A DNA stretch of 64,000 nt from Ipomoea triloba. Lineage: Eukaryota; Streptophyta; Magnoliopsida; Solanales; Convolvulaceae. How positions within the stretch are numbered: the stretch's first letter is position 1; every line of letters starts with the position of its first letter. Where the stretch lies: positions 22,269,057 through 22,333,056 of the forward strand of contig NC_044919.1 in NCBI RefSeq assembly GCF_003576645.1, written 5' to 3'. This document shows, piece by piece, positions 46,330-57,379 of this stretch. The notes under the pieces were generated by a model. That model was not told the DNA's origin and did no database searches. It saw nothing but the letters and a program-made list of their open reading frames with translations. The position numbers and the translations under genes were made by a program.

Positions 46330-47660
46330 AGTTACTTGTAGTGCATAATTTTCACTCGTGTAGTACAGTGCAAGATCTTTACTCATACAGTGCAAATATT
46401 TAAACCTAATAGTGCAACTATTCTAACCTAACAGTTCACTTACTTCATCCTTAAAGTTGAAGGTATTAAGCATGGTTAAAGTTATTTTTATGCTTATAGT
46501 GCACATCTTCTTGCCATATAGAGCACATTTTGTGTGTAAAAGTGCACATTCTTATGTCTATTTGAATTGAAATTACATAGAACTCATAATTCTCTTGATA
46601 ATAACTTGTAGTAGTGCAAGATTTTTACCCGAATAGTGCAAATATTTAAACCTAATAGTGCAACTATTTTAACCTAACAGTTCATATACTTCATGCTTAC
46701 AGTTGAAGGTATTAAGCATGGTTTAAGTTATTTTTATCTTTATACTGCCCATTTTCTTCCCATAAAAAGCACATTTTGTAATTAAAAGTGCACATTCTTT
46801 TGCCTATATGAAGTAAAGTTGCAAAGAACTCACAATTTTCTTGATAATAACCTATAGTGCAACATTTTTACTCATACAGTGCAAATATTTAAACCTAATA
46901 GTGCAACTATTCCAACCTAATAGTTCACTTATTCATCCTTAAAGTTGGAGGTATTAAGCATGGTTTAAGTTATTTTTATGCTTACAGTGCACATTGCCTT
47001 GCCATACAGAGCACATTTTTGTGCCTAAAAGTGCACATTCTTATGTCTATTTGAAATGAAATTACATAGAACTCACAATTCTCTTGATAATAACTTGTAG
47101 TGCAAGATTTTTACCCGTATAGTGCAAAAATTTAAATCTAATAGTGCAACTATTCTAACTTAACAGTTCACATACTTCATCGTTAGAGTTGAAGGTGTTA
47201 AGCAAGGTTTAGGTTATTTTTATGCTTATAGTGCACATTTTCTTGCTATACAGAGCACATTTTTGTGCCTACCAGTGCACATTCTTATGGCTATACCAAA
47301 TGGAAATGCATAGACATTGCGGTGCATAATTTTCAACCATATAGTGCAACTTTTTGTGCCTAGTAGTGCACATTTTCTTAATTAACAATGCTAGTTATTC
47401 AGTCATAGAGTTAGGCTATTATCCATCGTATAGATTAGGTTTAAGCTCTATAATCCATGTTTTTATGCTATACAGAGCAGAAATTTATCCCTAATAGTGC
47501 ACATTCTTGTGCCTAATCAACTAAAAATGCACAAATCACACTATTTTTTCATAAATACTTGCAGTGCATAATTTTCAATCGTATAGTGCAAATATTTGTT
47601 CCTAGTAGTGCACATTTTCTCAACTAACAGTGCACGTTGTTCAATCGTAGAATTCATCAA
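46330..47660. repeat. Tandem array, period about 243 bp
   Basis: The landmark TGCAAATATTTAAACCTAAT (or close variants) starts at 46391, 46637, 46880 and 47123, spacing 246, 243 and 243. Partial units follow to about 47660. Each unit contains several AGTGCACATT-type words and CAGTTCAC.TACTTCATCC. No coding potential. Confidence 0.88.
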
Positions 47661-48260
47661 CTTCACTTCGTCTTCTTCGCCGGAGAGTAGCTTGTTCAAG
47701 ACGAAACATAGAAGTGTAATCGCAATAATAACTCTTTCCGTCAAGTGTCCTCGCAAATTGTTTGTATGCCGAAGTGATGAACTAGATCAAACTTTTGCCT
47801 TCTCGTCGTCCTTGTCGACTTCGCCGGAAAGATGATCGCAGAACCTTGCCTTCGCCTGAAATTTACTCCGAGATTTCGTCGCCCTTTGTCTTCGTCTTCT
47901 TTGCCGGAACGTGCTTTGATCAAGAGAATGAACAGAAACCTTCGTTGTATTGCGTATAGGGGAGAAGCGGGGAAAGGCAATGGAAGAATAGCATGAAAGG
48001 ATATTTTTTCCCTTCATTTACACGGTGCAACCGCGCAAATTGAACAAATTAATGGCTGGACCACGATTGGTAGCACTTTGAAACTCGGAGGACCATGATT
48101 GGTAACATTCTGAAACTTGGAGAATCGTAGATGGCCAATTTTAAAGTTTAGGACTATGAGTGGTAACATCTTGAAACTCAGAGGGCCACAGATAGTCGAT
48201 TTGAAAGTTTATGACTAAAGGTGACGAAATCACTGAACTCGGAAGACCTTGGCTGGTATT
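47661..48260. other. Unassigned segment with degenerate repeats
   Basis: 47640-48010 has C/T-rich stretches (CTTCGTCTTCTTCGCCGG twice, near 47666 and 47890) and short frames on both strands but no recognisable protein. 48040-48250 repeats GGACCA.GATTGGTA.CA..TGAAACT, resembling terminal repeats of Mutator-like elements. Confidence 0.35.
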
Positions 48261-49557
48261 AACTGTTTGGTAATAATATTAAGTTTATATTAATGGTAAT
48301 AATTATGCAATTTATTGCTATTATTATATATTCGAAACAATTTTTTTGAATTTGTAGACCTTTGGGTTTGGGCACGTGTCATTATTCGAATATTAATTTT
48401 GATTTTCGAATTTAAATTTTATTTTCCAAAAGCGTTTTAAATGCTTGAGGTTTTGAGATTTGATTTTCTGGATTTATTCTCCTAATTAATATCATAATAT
48501 TTGATAATTATGGGCTTTTATTGCAATTAATTTTTTTTAAAAATGCATTAATTTATAATATTATTGACTACGGACTGTGATTTTGTTTCATTTTTGGAAT
48601 AATTTTGGAAAACCATATTTTTTATGCAATTGATTTTTATCATTATCATACATCTATTTCATAATTTATTTAGTCTTTGAATTATAAGTTTGAACCCAAA
48701 CATTTGGCCTTTGAATTATGATTTTAGATGTTGATGCCTAAATTGATTAGGTATGAATAATTGAATATTGGTTACATTTTCATGCTTAGATGGTTTTATG
48801 CCTATAGTCACATTGATAACCATTGATGAATCAATAAAACTTAATTACTTTTTTTAAGTGATATGTTTATAATAAGTTTACTAATGTGTGTATGAATGGT
48901 AAATTATATGTGCGTATATAATACATATATTATTTGCGTATATATAACTTGAGCTATAATTTTTAATTATTTATATTTGTTTGAACAATGGGGCATGAAT
49001 TTTCACACATCGCATGTACAAAATGCTTGTCAATTTTAATAGAAGTGAAACTTTAATTTTACACCATTCCATAAAGAATCCATTTTAAAGACTAATAAAT
49101 ATTGTAAAAAATCAACCCTAACAATAATGACTAAAAATTATCAATTTAATTAAAACTTTAAATTACTTAAATACCGACCATAGGATGGTGGATACAACTT
49201 GACGACTTTTAAAATTGTAACAAATTAACTTTGAATATGAGATATAGAGGATTTAGTATTTTGAGGGAGGTAGCGTACCATTGCACCAGAGAGCATAAGA
49301 AGTATTATGTTAGCGATGCCATCGATATAGAGAATGTAAAGCTAAAGAAAAAGATGAAATAAACTAATACACATATTATTTAAAAAATAATAAAATGCAA
49401 TTGATATTGTAGAATATTATATTTAAAACACTCTTTATATAGGCTCTTAGACCATATACATCAAATATCGTGGTAATAGATGTTCCTATGCTAGAAAACG
49501 AAATTCGAACACCACCCCTGGCCTTTTATAACATTGGAAGTAGCTTTCAATTTTTGC
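48261..49557. other. No recognised feature
   Basis: AT-rich DNA. It contains the downstream flank of the peptide-precursor gene. Confidence 0.4.
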
Positions 49558-50793
49558 TTAAATATTGAGGAGATGGGTTGGATTCTTCCTAGCGTTGTTA
49601 TCTAGAGATGGAGCAGAGGGTGGAACTGGACTACCTTTTGGTAACAATGGAAATATCTTCCTAGCGTTGTTATGTGGAGATGGAGCAGAGGGTGGAACTG
49701 GCCTAGCGTTGTTATGTGGAGATGGAGCAGAGGGTGGAACTGGACTACCTTTTGGTAACAATGGAAATATCTTCGGTGGAACTGGACTACCTTTTGGTAA
49801 CAATGGAAATATCTTCATAGCGTTGTTATCTGGAGATGGAGCAGAGGGTGGAACTGGACTACCTTTTGGTAACAATGAAAATATCTTCCTAGCGTTGTTA
49901 TCTGGAGATGGAGCAGAGGGTGGAACTGGACTACCTTTTGGTAACAATGAAAATATCTTCCTAGCGTTGTTATCTGGAGATGGAGCAGAGGGTGGAACTG
50001 GACTACCTTTTGGTAACAATGAAAATATCTTCCTAGCGTTGTTATTTGGAGATGGAGCAGAGGGTGGAATCGGACTACCTTTTCGTAACAATGGAAATAT
50101 CTTCCTAGCGTTGTTATCCGGAGATGGAGCAGAGGGTGGAACTGGACTACCTTTTGATAACAATGAAAATATCTTCCTAGCGTTGTTATCTGGAGATGGA
50201 GCAGAGGGTGGAACTGGACTACCTTTTGATAACAATGAAAATATCTTCCTAGCGTTGTTATCTGGAGATGGAGCAGAGGGTGGAACTGGACTACCTTTTG
50301 GTAACAATGGAAATATCTTCCTAGCGTTGTTATCTGGAGATGGAGCAGAGGGTGGAACTGGACTACCTTTTGGTAACAATGAAAATATCTTCCTAGCGTT
50401 GTTATCTGGAGATGGAGCAGAGGGTGGAATCGGACTACCTTTTCGTAACAATGGAAATATCTTCCTAGCGTTGTTATCTGGAGATGGAGCAGAGGGTGGA
50501 ACTGGACTACCTTTTGGTAACAATGAAAATATCTTCCTAGCGTTGTTATCTGGAGATGGAGCAGAGGGTGGAACCGGACTACCTTTTCGTAACAATGGAA
50601 ATATCTTCCTAGCGTTGTTATCTGGAGATGGAGCAGAGGGTGGAACTAGCTGTCCTTTTGGCAACATTGAGAATTCCTTTCTTGCGGTAGCATTACTAAG
50701 AAAAAAGCACAAAGCTAGTTGGAGGATGAAAAGGGTTAATGGCTGAACGAATGTTGCGATTCTAGCCATATTCATTGGTGTATAGTAGTCCAT
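49558..50793 (-). CDS. Secreted poly-IDA-like peptide precursor (15 IDA-type motifs)
   Basis: Single exon, 411 residues from the first ATG; ATGs at 50775 or 50769 are more likely starts because the TATA box (50816-50822) is only about 25 nt from the first. An N-terminal signal peptide (core FVQPLTLFILQLALCFFLS, likely cut near SNATA) is followed by about 16 repeats of 24 residues (72 bp), consensus RKIF[PS]LL[PRS]KGSPVPPSAPSPDNNA. Fifteen contain PPSAPS; one unit stops at PVPP and one lacks its front half. LPKGxPxPPSAPS is the core of IDA/IDL abscission peptides, which act through HAESA-type receptors (family knowledge); those precursors are under about 110 residues with one motif at the end. 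The usual K-R-H-N ending is replaced by P-D-N-N. The RK between units may be a processing site. It could instead be a secreted proline-rich wall protein. Confidence 0.72.
   Translation of the reverse strand: MDYYTPMNMARIATFVQPLTLFILQLALCFFLSNATARKEFSMLPKGQLVPPSAPSPDNNARKIFPLLRKGSPVPPSAPSPDNNARKIFSLLPKGSPVPPSAPSPDNNARKIFPLLRKGSPIPPSAPSPDNNARKIFSLLPKGSPVPPSAPSPDNNARKIFPLLPKGSPVPPSAPSPDNNARKIFSLLSKGSPVPPSAPSPDNNARKIFSLLSKGSPVPPSAPSPDNNARKIFPLLRKGSPIPPSAPSPNNNARKIFSLLPKGSPVPPSAPSPDNNARKIFSLLPKGSPVPPSAPSPDNNARKIFSLLPKGSPVPPSAPSPDNNAMKIFPLLPKGSPVPPKIFPLLPKGSPVPPSAPSPHNNARPVPPSAPSPHNNARKIFPLLPKGSPVPPSAPSLDNNARKNPTHLLNI
49580..50700 (-). repeat. 72-bp coding tandem repeat
   Basis: The nucleotide unit, on the plus strand TTGTTATCTGGAGATGGAGC then AGAGGGTGGAACTGGACTAC and CTTTTGGTAACAATG.AAATATCTTCCTAGCG, is nearly identical across copies. 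The irregular units at about 49660-49800 are the C-terminal ones, where parts are deleted. Confidence 0.95.
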
Positions 50794-50815
50794 TAGAGCA
50801 TTGCCTCAAATGCCA

Positions 50816-50822
50816 TTTTATA
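50816..50822 (-). promoter_or_regulatory. TATA box of the peptide-precursor gene
   Basis: The minus strand reads GGGACTATAAAATGGC. Its distance favours translation from 50775 or 50769 rather than 50793. Confidence 0.6.
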
Positions 50823-50854
50823 GTCCCAAAACGTTGACACTTACCATTTCGAAA

Positions 50855-51005
50855 TGATATGAAAGTATGCCGAATAGGAAGCAATAATTAATGGCCATAT
50901 TCTTACTGTATTTAGCAGATACATCTAATTAATTAAACTGGTATGAAAGTATGTTGAATAGGAAGCAATAATTAATGGCCATATGGGAATACATCTAATT
51001 AATTA
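50855..51005. repeat. Direct duplication in the promoter of the peptide-precursor gene
   Basis: TATGAAAGTATG followed by GAATAGGAAGCAATAATTAA, TGGCCATAT and ACATCTAATTAATTAA occurs twice (about 50860-50935 and 50941-51005). The first copy has an extra insert. Confidence 0.85.
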
Positions 51006-51662
51006 ATGCTGAAAAGACTAATTGCTCTTCATCTTTACTTTTTTTTTTTTGAAAACTCATCTTTACTTATATATTCAATTGCTAAATAAAACAAAGTATT
51101 CCTAAACCCTAACCAAACAAATGCTAATAAATTGTTCCTGCACTTCCCATAAACTTAACCCTACAATCCGTCTGTCTCCATCCGCCGTAACATCTCACAA
51201 TGAATAAGTAACCTTGAAATCAAAGATTATAAATAAGGAAACTTGAAAATTATTTTTTTTTGCATTAAAAAAAAACAAATTTAGGTTTAGGTTACATTTT
51301 TTTTCTTTTTGTTTAATTAATCTTCTTTTGATTATATTTATAACAAGACTCAATATTTCAATTATGCTTTTGCATTAATGGGAATGATTCTGGTCATTAT
51401 GCTATTAATATTTTTTGTCTGAATTTCTATTAGACTATTATTTTTTTATTAGACAAAATTGTTCTTAAATCATTGTCAGATCTGCGCGACCTAACTACAA
51501 AGTTGTTGATCAGAAATACAATTACATCTTAATCCTAAATGATAGGACCATTGTCCAAAAATTGACAATATTGACATTCCACTGGCTCCAATTGAACAAG
51601 TTTACACATCATTCTCAGAATTTTATCAATGCATGAAAATTTCTAAAGAAATTTGTAAGTTA
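51006..51662. other. No recognised feature
   Basis: AT-rich upstream DNA with poly-T/poly-A runs; no gene. Confidence 0.4.
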
Positions 51663-51677
51663 ATTTTTAGTATATTA

Positions 51678-51792
51678 TTTTTTTTTTGGTAAATTTACAG
51701 GGTCTTTCTCTCCGTCCGTTTAACTGTCTGGGGTCCACCCACGTTCGCTCCGAGAGGCACAGAAGCTGGCTCAGGGGGAATCGTCGCTTGTG
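51678..51792 (-). mobile_element. 5'-truncated SINE with 15-bp target duplication
   Basis: Minus orientation: an A tail (poly-T at 51678-51687) and a GC-rich body with CGAACGTGGGTGGACCCCAG. ATTTTTAGTATATTA flanks both sides (51663-51677, 51793-51807), the mark of retroposition. The body differs from the other SINE family here. Confidence 0.8.
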
Positions 51793-51807
51793 ATTTTTAG
51801 TATATTA

Positions 51808-52216
51808 TTATAACAATATCAATTGTAACCATATATTTTGAATTATTTATTATCAACCTCTATTGAGAGCAATTGCAATTGACAAACTTTCAAAACAATT
51901 TGTCTCAAGAATGATTGGAAATAAAAAAGAGCAATAACTTCATTGTTGTGGATAGAATGTAAGTATCCATTCTATTACTCTTATTAAATTAAATAATTTA
52001 GTAGCTACAACAAAAAAAAAAAAATACATATGCATTTCTTTAATTTAAAATTAGATGTCTACAATGCCTTTATTCAAAAAAAAAAAAAAACTTTATTCAT
52101 TATCAAAAATTTAAAAACTAGATATAATTTCATTAGTTATATTATCTTTATTTTCTATAATGCAAAAATTCCTTACCTTCAAGTTTATTAATTAATTATA
52201 TTCACTACATTGTCGG
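51808..52216. other. No recognised feature
   Basis: AT-rich, poly-A runs, no gene. Confidence 0.4.
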
Positions 52217-52800
52217 TAGGGGTGTTAGCAAACGGAGCTTTCGGTAAACTACTCGTGTTCGTGTTTAGCAAGCATTCATTTATGTTCGTTTATTAAGGTA
52301 AACGAACATAAATAAATAAATTTTAGAGCTCGGTTCATAAACGATCAGAGTTTGAACAGTTGTAGGCTCGTTTCTTAAGAGCACGTGAACAAGCTCATTT
52401 GTGTTCGCTTATTAATGTTCATGAACAAGCTTGTTTAGTGTTCGTTAGTTTTGTAGTTGTGTTGTTTGCTTGGTTAATATATGTTTGTGAACGTACATTA
52501 TTTATTGTTCACAAACAAATTGTGATTATGAACATGTGCAGGTGTTTGGTTATTAAGTGTTCACGAACGCGCTCATGAACGTAAACGAACATGTTTGTTA
52601 ACGAACATGTTCATGAACGTGTTTGATAACGTTAACGAACACGTTCGCGAATGTTAACAAATACGAACTCTTATCAAACAAATACGAACATGATTTTCAA
52701 AAACCTTAACAAACGAACACGAACATGAACACTCCAAAATTCTCAACAAACGAACACAAACAATCTCCGTTAGTTTATGTTCGGTTCGTTAACAACCCTA
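52217..52800. mobile_element. hAT-like MITE rich in GTTCGTGAACG words
   Basis: TIRs TAGGGGTGTTAGCAAACG and, inverted, TAGGGTTGTTAACGAACCG. Flanks ATTGTCGG/ATTGTCAA resemble an 8-bp target duplication. The interior is a dense field of AACGAACA/TGTTCGTT in both orientations. Confidence 0.75.
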
Positions 52801-53287
52801 ATTGTCAATTGCCAACGTTATAATACAAAATATGTTATATATTTATTTACCAAGTATTTTATTAATACCATGGAAAAAATTAAAAAAAAAACAGTTTGAA
52901 GTCAATCATATTAACTACTTATAGAGAATGTGTTCACAAGAGGGTATTTAAATAATCCAAGAAATTGAACAAATTTAATGAATTGAAGGTCATCAATTAT
53001 ATATTTTGTAGTTGAAATACCAAAACTAAAAAATCGTAAATAATAAACATGATAAAATTATAAAATATCTATGTACTAAGTAAAATTTTAATAGAGTTTA
53101 ATAGTTTTGTTTCACAGGAGTTAAAATTGTAACTTTTTTTTGAAAAGATAAGTTTGTATATTGCAAAGATAAATGTTAAGGACTAAAACAATTTTACAAT
53201 TTTACAATAAGTTATACAATTTTTTTTTAACATTGAGCATTTATTCAATTGCGCAACGCGCTTTATTTAACTAGTATATATAGGAGA
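52801..53287. other. No recognised feature
   Basis: AT-rich DNA without a gene. Confidence 0.4.
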
Positions 53288-53545
53288 CGGATCACTGATG
53301 TGCCTTTCAGAGCACACAGATGTGTCTTCCTGTGCACATTGTTGAGTCTTCTAGATTGAGTACATTGTTGAGCCTTTCAGAGCACATTGTTGTGCCTTCA
53401 AAGTGCATATTGTTTTGCCTTAGAGTGCACATTGTTAAGCCTTCCGAGCACATTGGTGAGCCTTTCAAAGCATATTGTTGTGCTTTCTAGTGTACACTAT
53501 TATTCCTTCAAGGCGGCAATTTTGTGCCTTCCATGATTTGAATAG
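53288..53545. repeat. Degenerate tandem repeat of about 20 bp
   Basis: A unit near GAGCACATTGTTGTGCCTTC is repeated about twelve times. Confidence 0.8.
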
Positions 53546-53828
53546 AATGCAAAAATAGTATATCATAAATGGTTTACTAGAGAATATGCCATCGTGTAGA
53601 TTAGAAGTGCTATTTTTTTTTTTTTGTTTTTTGTTTCTTTGTTTTTTTTTTTTGTTTTTTTTTTGTTTTAGGTCCATTGATCTGGATAGATCAAAGGCTC
53701 AAATTTCTCCTTACGTTCGCCCCTGAGGCCTTATTTGCACCAGAGCCGAAGCCTATATATATAAGATATCAAATGTGAAGGAGTTCCTAGGTAAAAAATA
53801 GGGTTAAATCTCAGCCATTTATTTAGGT
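53546..53828. other. T-rich spacer
   Basis: (T)n with interspersed G at 53611-53670; no gene. Confidence 0.5.
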
Positions 53829-54291
53829 TGTGTTTGGTAACCCGAAAAATGATTTCCGGAAATCATTTTCCGGGCTTTTGGTGGTTGGCAATATCCAGAA
53901 AATATGGTCAACGGAAAACATTTTCCGTTGACCACGGAAAACATTTTCCGTTGACCACGGAAAATGAGCTCATTTTTCCGGAAAATGACTTCAGACAAAA
54001 AATCCGTAAGTCATTTTTCGGAAACGGAAAATGGCTTCGTGCGACTTTTTTTTTTTTAAAAAATATTTCTAATTTCTAATAAATATTATTAGTTTATATA
54101 TTTTTATATTTTAAATAAAATAATAAAAATATATAATTATACATTTCTACTCATTTTTCGAAAAATGAACCAAACACACACAGACAGTTTTCCAGAGTAC
54201 ATCCAAACACCGAAAATGAATTCATTTTCTGAAAAATGACTCATTTTTCAAAAAATATTTACAAAGTCATTTTCTTACTTTCCAAACACAC
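53829..54291. mobile_element. hAT-like MITE with GGAAAATGA-type palindromes
   Basis: Ends TTGTGTTTGGTAAC and, inverted, GTGTGTTTGGAAAG. Internal GGAAAACATTTTCCGTTGAC is repeated in tandem, and many TTTTCCGGAAAA palindromes occur. A related fragment lies at 57713-57830. Confidence 0.65.
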
Positions 54292-54750
54292 TCTTAATCT
54301 AAATCAACCGCACAAAATGAAGGAATATTAAAAAAATAGGTGACATTTTGATAATTGTTTCTAATATTGAAGTGCTCAAGTTTTGTTCCTTTCATAAGGT
54401 GCACAAATTCTATTCTTCATGTGCATAGTAGGTGTAACCTCAGTTGCATAGATGTTATGGCGGAAAACTAGACAGGAATGAATAAATACATAGTTCCAAA
54501 AAATTTACGATGTACTGATCGACTTCATCAAGTGGATGAAGTGTTTCAGTTCAGTCGGTACTAACCATTTTAGAATGTTGCCATATTACAAAGCAAGCAT
54601 ATTAAAGTTTGATATGTCATTCCTGTTATATTGGGCATGAAAATCTTGGAAATTTAGTCCTAGAAATCAACATGCAGCTTCTGTAATTTCCAATTTTAAT
54701 TTTATATAACCATTCTTACACCAATTCAATATCTTAATATTAAGACAAAA
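54292..54750. other. No recognised feature
   Basis: Moderately AT-rich; no gene or repeat structure seen. Confidence 0.4.
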
Positions 54751-57056
54751 ACTTGTGTGAGACCGTCTCACGGGTCTCAATTCGTGAGACGGGTCGGGTC
54801 ATTGTTTAATGGGTCAGCCAAGATGTTTCACGCTTCTACCGGATCTGCTTCTCTCTTTGTTTCTCTGCCACATGATTTATTCTCCACTCTCACGTTTCCC
54901 ATCTTATCGGCCTCCTACGACCTCATCTCCTCCTCCTCCCATCTCCTCCACCTTGATCTCCACCACTGTTGCGACTCTAGTGATCATCGCAACTTACAAA
55001 AAATTTCTATATAGCCATAGAGAAGCATACACACTGCTGAGACTACTAGGAACAAAAGTGACCTTTTGCCTACAGTATAATTGGAAAATCCAAAGTTGGA
55101 ACCTAAAACTGTTTCTTTTTAGGGGTATTTAAGGCGTGAGATTAAGGATTTATGCTACCAACCAACATAAGTAGAATCATGGGAATCCTAATTGAAGAGA
55201 TGAGCACCTCAAGCTACAAATATGGGGGTTTCGATATCCAATTTTTTTTTTAAAAAAGAGAACTCAAATTTGTTCTTATAGTTTTGCCTGATGCTGCAGC
55301 AGGAAGCGCAGGAATTATCACTGCAAAAAGAGAGTTTAGACATACATTAGTTACTAACTGCTCATGTAGCACCTTTCAAATTATGAAATATTTTGGACAA
55401 AATATAATACTTTGTAGCACAAATCTAAAACATATATAATCAATACTTTAAGTCTTAAACACAATACTTTATAACTTAAATGTAATATTTCATAGCACAA
55501 ATCTAAAACATATATAATGAATACTTTAAGCCGTAAACACAATACTTTATACCCTAAATGTAATACTTCATAGCACAAATCTAAAACACAATTTAAGGTA
55601 AATATATTTAATACTTTAATCCTTAAACACAATACTTTATAGCCTAAATGTAATACTTCGTAAAACAAATCTAATACACAGTTTAAAGTAGATATACCCA
55701 ATACTTTAAGTCTTAAACACAATACTTTATAGCCTAAATATAATACATAATAGCACAAATCTAATACACAGTTTAAAGTAGATATACTCAATACTTTAAG
55801 TCTTAAACGCAATACTTTATAGCCTAAATATAATACTTAATAGCACAAATCTAATACAAAGTTTAAGGTAGATATATTTAATACTTTAAGCATTAAACAC
55901 AATACTTTATAGCCTAAACATAATACTTCATAGCACTAATCTAGTACACAATTTAAGGTAGATATATTTAATATTTTAAGCCTTAAACACACTACTTTAT
56001 AGTCTAAATGTAATACTTAAAGCCTTAAACACACTACTTTATAGTCTAAATGTAATACTTAATAACACTAATCAAGTACACAATTTAAGGTAGATATAAC
56101 TTAATAACACTAATCAAGTACACAATTTAAGGTAGATATACTTCATAGCACTAATCTAGTACACAATTTAAGGTAGATATATTTAATATTTTAAGCCTTA
56201 AACACACTACTTTATAGTCTAAATGTAATACTTAATAACACTAATCAAGTACACAATTTAAGGTAGATATATTTAATACTTTAAGCCTTAAACACACTAC
56301 TTTATAGTCTAAATGTAATACTTAATAGCACTAATCAAGTACACAATTTAAGGTAGATATATTTAATACTTTAAGCCTTAAACACACTACTTTATAGCCT
56401 AAACATAATACTTCATAGCACTAATCTAGTACACAATTTAAGATAGATATATTTAATACTTTAAGCCTTAAACACACTACTTTATAGCCTAAACATAATA
56501 CTTCATAGCACTAATCTAGTACACAATTTAAGATAGATATATTTAATACTTTAAGCCTTAAACACACTACTTTATAGTCTAAATGTAATACTTAATAGCA
56601 CTAATCAAGTACACAATTTAAGGTAGATATATTTAATACTTTAAGCCTTAAACACAATATTTTATAGCCTAAATGTAATACTTCATAGTCCAAATCTAGT
56701 ATACAGTTTAAGATAGATATATTTAATACTTTAAGTTAAACACAATATCTTTTTCTTTTAAATGTAAAATGTAATAAAAATGTATGAATATGAACAAGTT
56801 TACTATATTTTTAAAAATTTAATAAAAATTTACATTTATATTTTGAGGATAAGTGAGAAGAGTTTTAATTGCCTATTAATTTGGGAAAAGTCTCACGTTA
56901 AGCCCAATATATACGCAGTATAAATGCACAATACAGTTGGATTGATTCTTTTGAATTCCGCAGCGATCAGTTAGCCTAATTACAATACTATGACCCAAAT
57001 TATATAGATCCGGCCCGTCTCACGAATGGTGACCCGTGAGACGGTCTCACATAAGT
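54751..57056. mobile_element. TIR element (GTGAGACCGTCTCACGGGTC family) containing a minisatellite
   Basis: Left ACTTGTGTGAGACCGTCTCA and inverted right ACTTATGTGAGACCGTCTCA, both followed by CGGGTC and later ATTCGTGAGACGGG. TIRs are about 50 bp, with a palindromic GAGACCGTCTC core. No target duplication was identified. The interior is a short C/T-rich segment (54809-54990) plus the 90-bp array; no transposase. Confidence 0.7.
55381..56745. repeat. Minisatellite array, period about 90 bp
   Basis: Unit landmarks GATATATTTAATACTTTAAG occur at 55871, 55961, 56266, 56356 and beyond at 90-91 bp steps. About 15 units, each AATACTTTAAGCCTTAAACA, then CACTACTTTATAG, then CACTAATC.AGTACACAATTT. One stretch (56020-56160) has rearranged shorter units. 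Confidence 0.9.
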
Positions 57057-57242
57057 GTTACCCATTAATGAGTAGCTTGGTGGTAAAAAATTGATTTTAT
57101 TCTTCAAGAGGTTAAGAGTTCAAACCCAACTTTTTATTTTTACCATTAAATAATAATAAACAGTGATAAGTACGGTTCTTTAGTTCTTAAAGTACAGTTA
57201 ATTAAATTAAACAAATAAAGTTAATTAAATTAAACAAAGACA
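57057..57242. other. No recognised feature
   Basis: AT-rich flank. Confidence 0.4.
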
Positions 57243-57379
57243 TTGTGGTCTAGTGGTACCCGGTGTCCCGGTTTACACTTCACATGGATAATGGGAGTGG
57301 GTTTGAGCCTCAGTAAGTTGAGAAAGTAGCTATGAACAGATACTACATTGTAACAGAGTCAGTAGTACTCAAAAAAAAA
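57243..57379 (+). mobile_element. tRNA-derived SINE, near full length
   Basis: A box TTGTGGTCTAGTGGTACC, B box GGGTTTGAGCCTC (57299), and an A tail at 57371-57379. Same family as 29894-30051 and 20157-20254. Confidence 0.82.

Noticed and set aside
47541..48017. Overlapping frames of 70-80 residues on both strands near 47.6-48.0 kb
   Set aside because: None has a recognisable motif, and neither strand or frame is favoured. A captured gene piece is possible but not supportable.
49580..50700. CRISPR-like array
   Set aside because: Repeats are 72 bp, contiguous and coding, with no unique spacers, in a plant genome.
49565..50746. 393-residue open frame on the plus strand opposite the poly-IDA-like gene (LALLSGDGAEGG repeats)
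   Set aside because: It is open only because the 72-bp repeat keeps one frame clear on both strands. It has no signal peptide, no known motif and no promoter; the minus strand has all three.
55381..55812. 143-residue minus-strand frame with repeated LCLRLKVL
   Set aside because: It is a reading of the 90-bp minisatellite, limited to the first units, with no start context or conserved motif.
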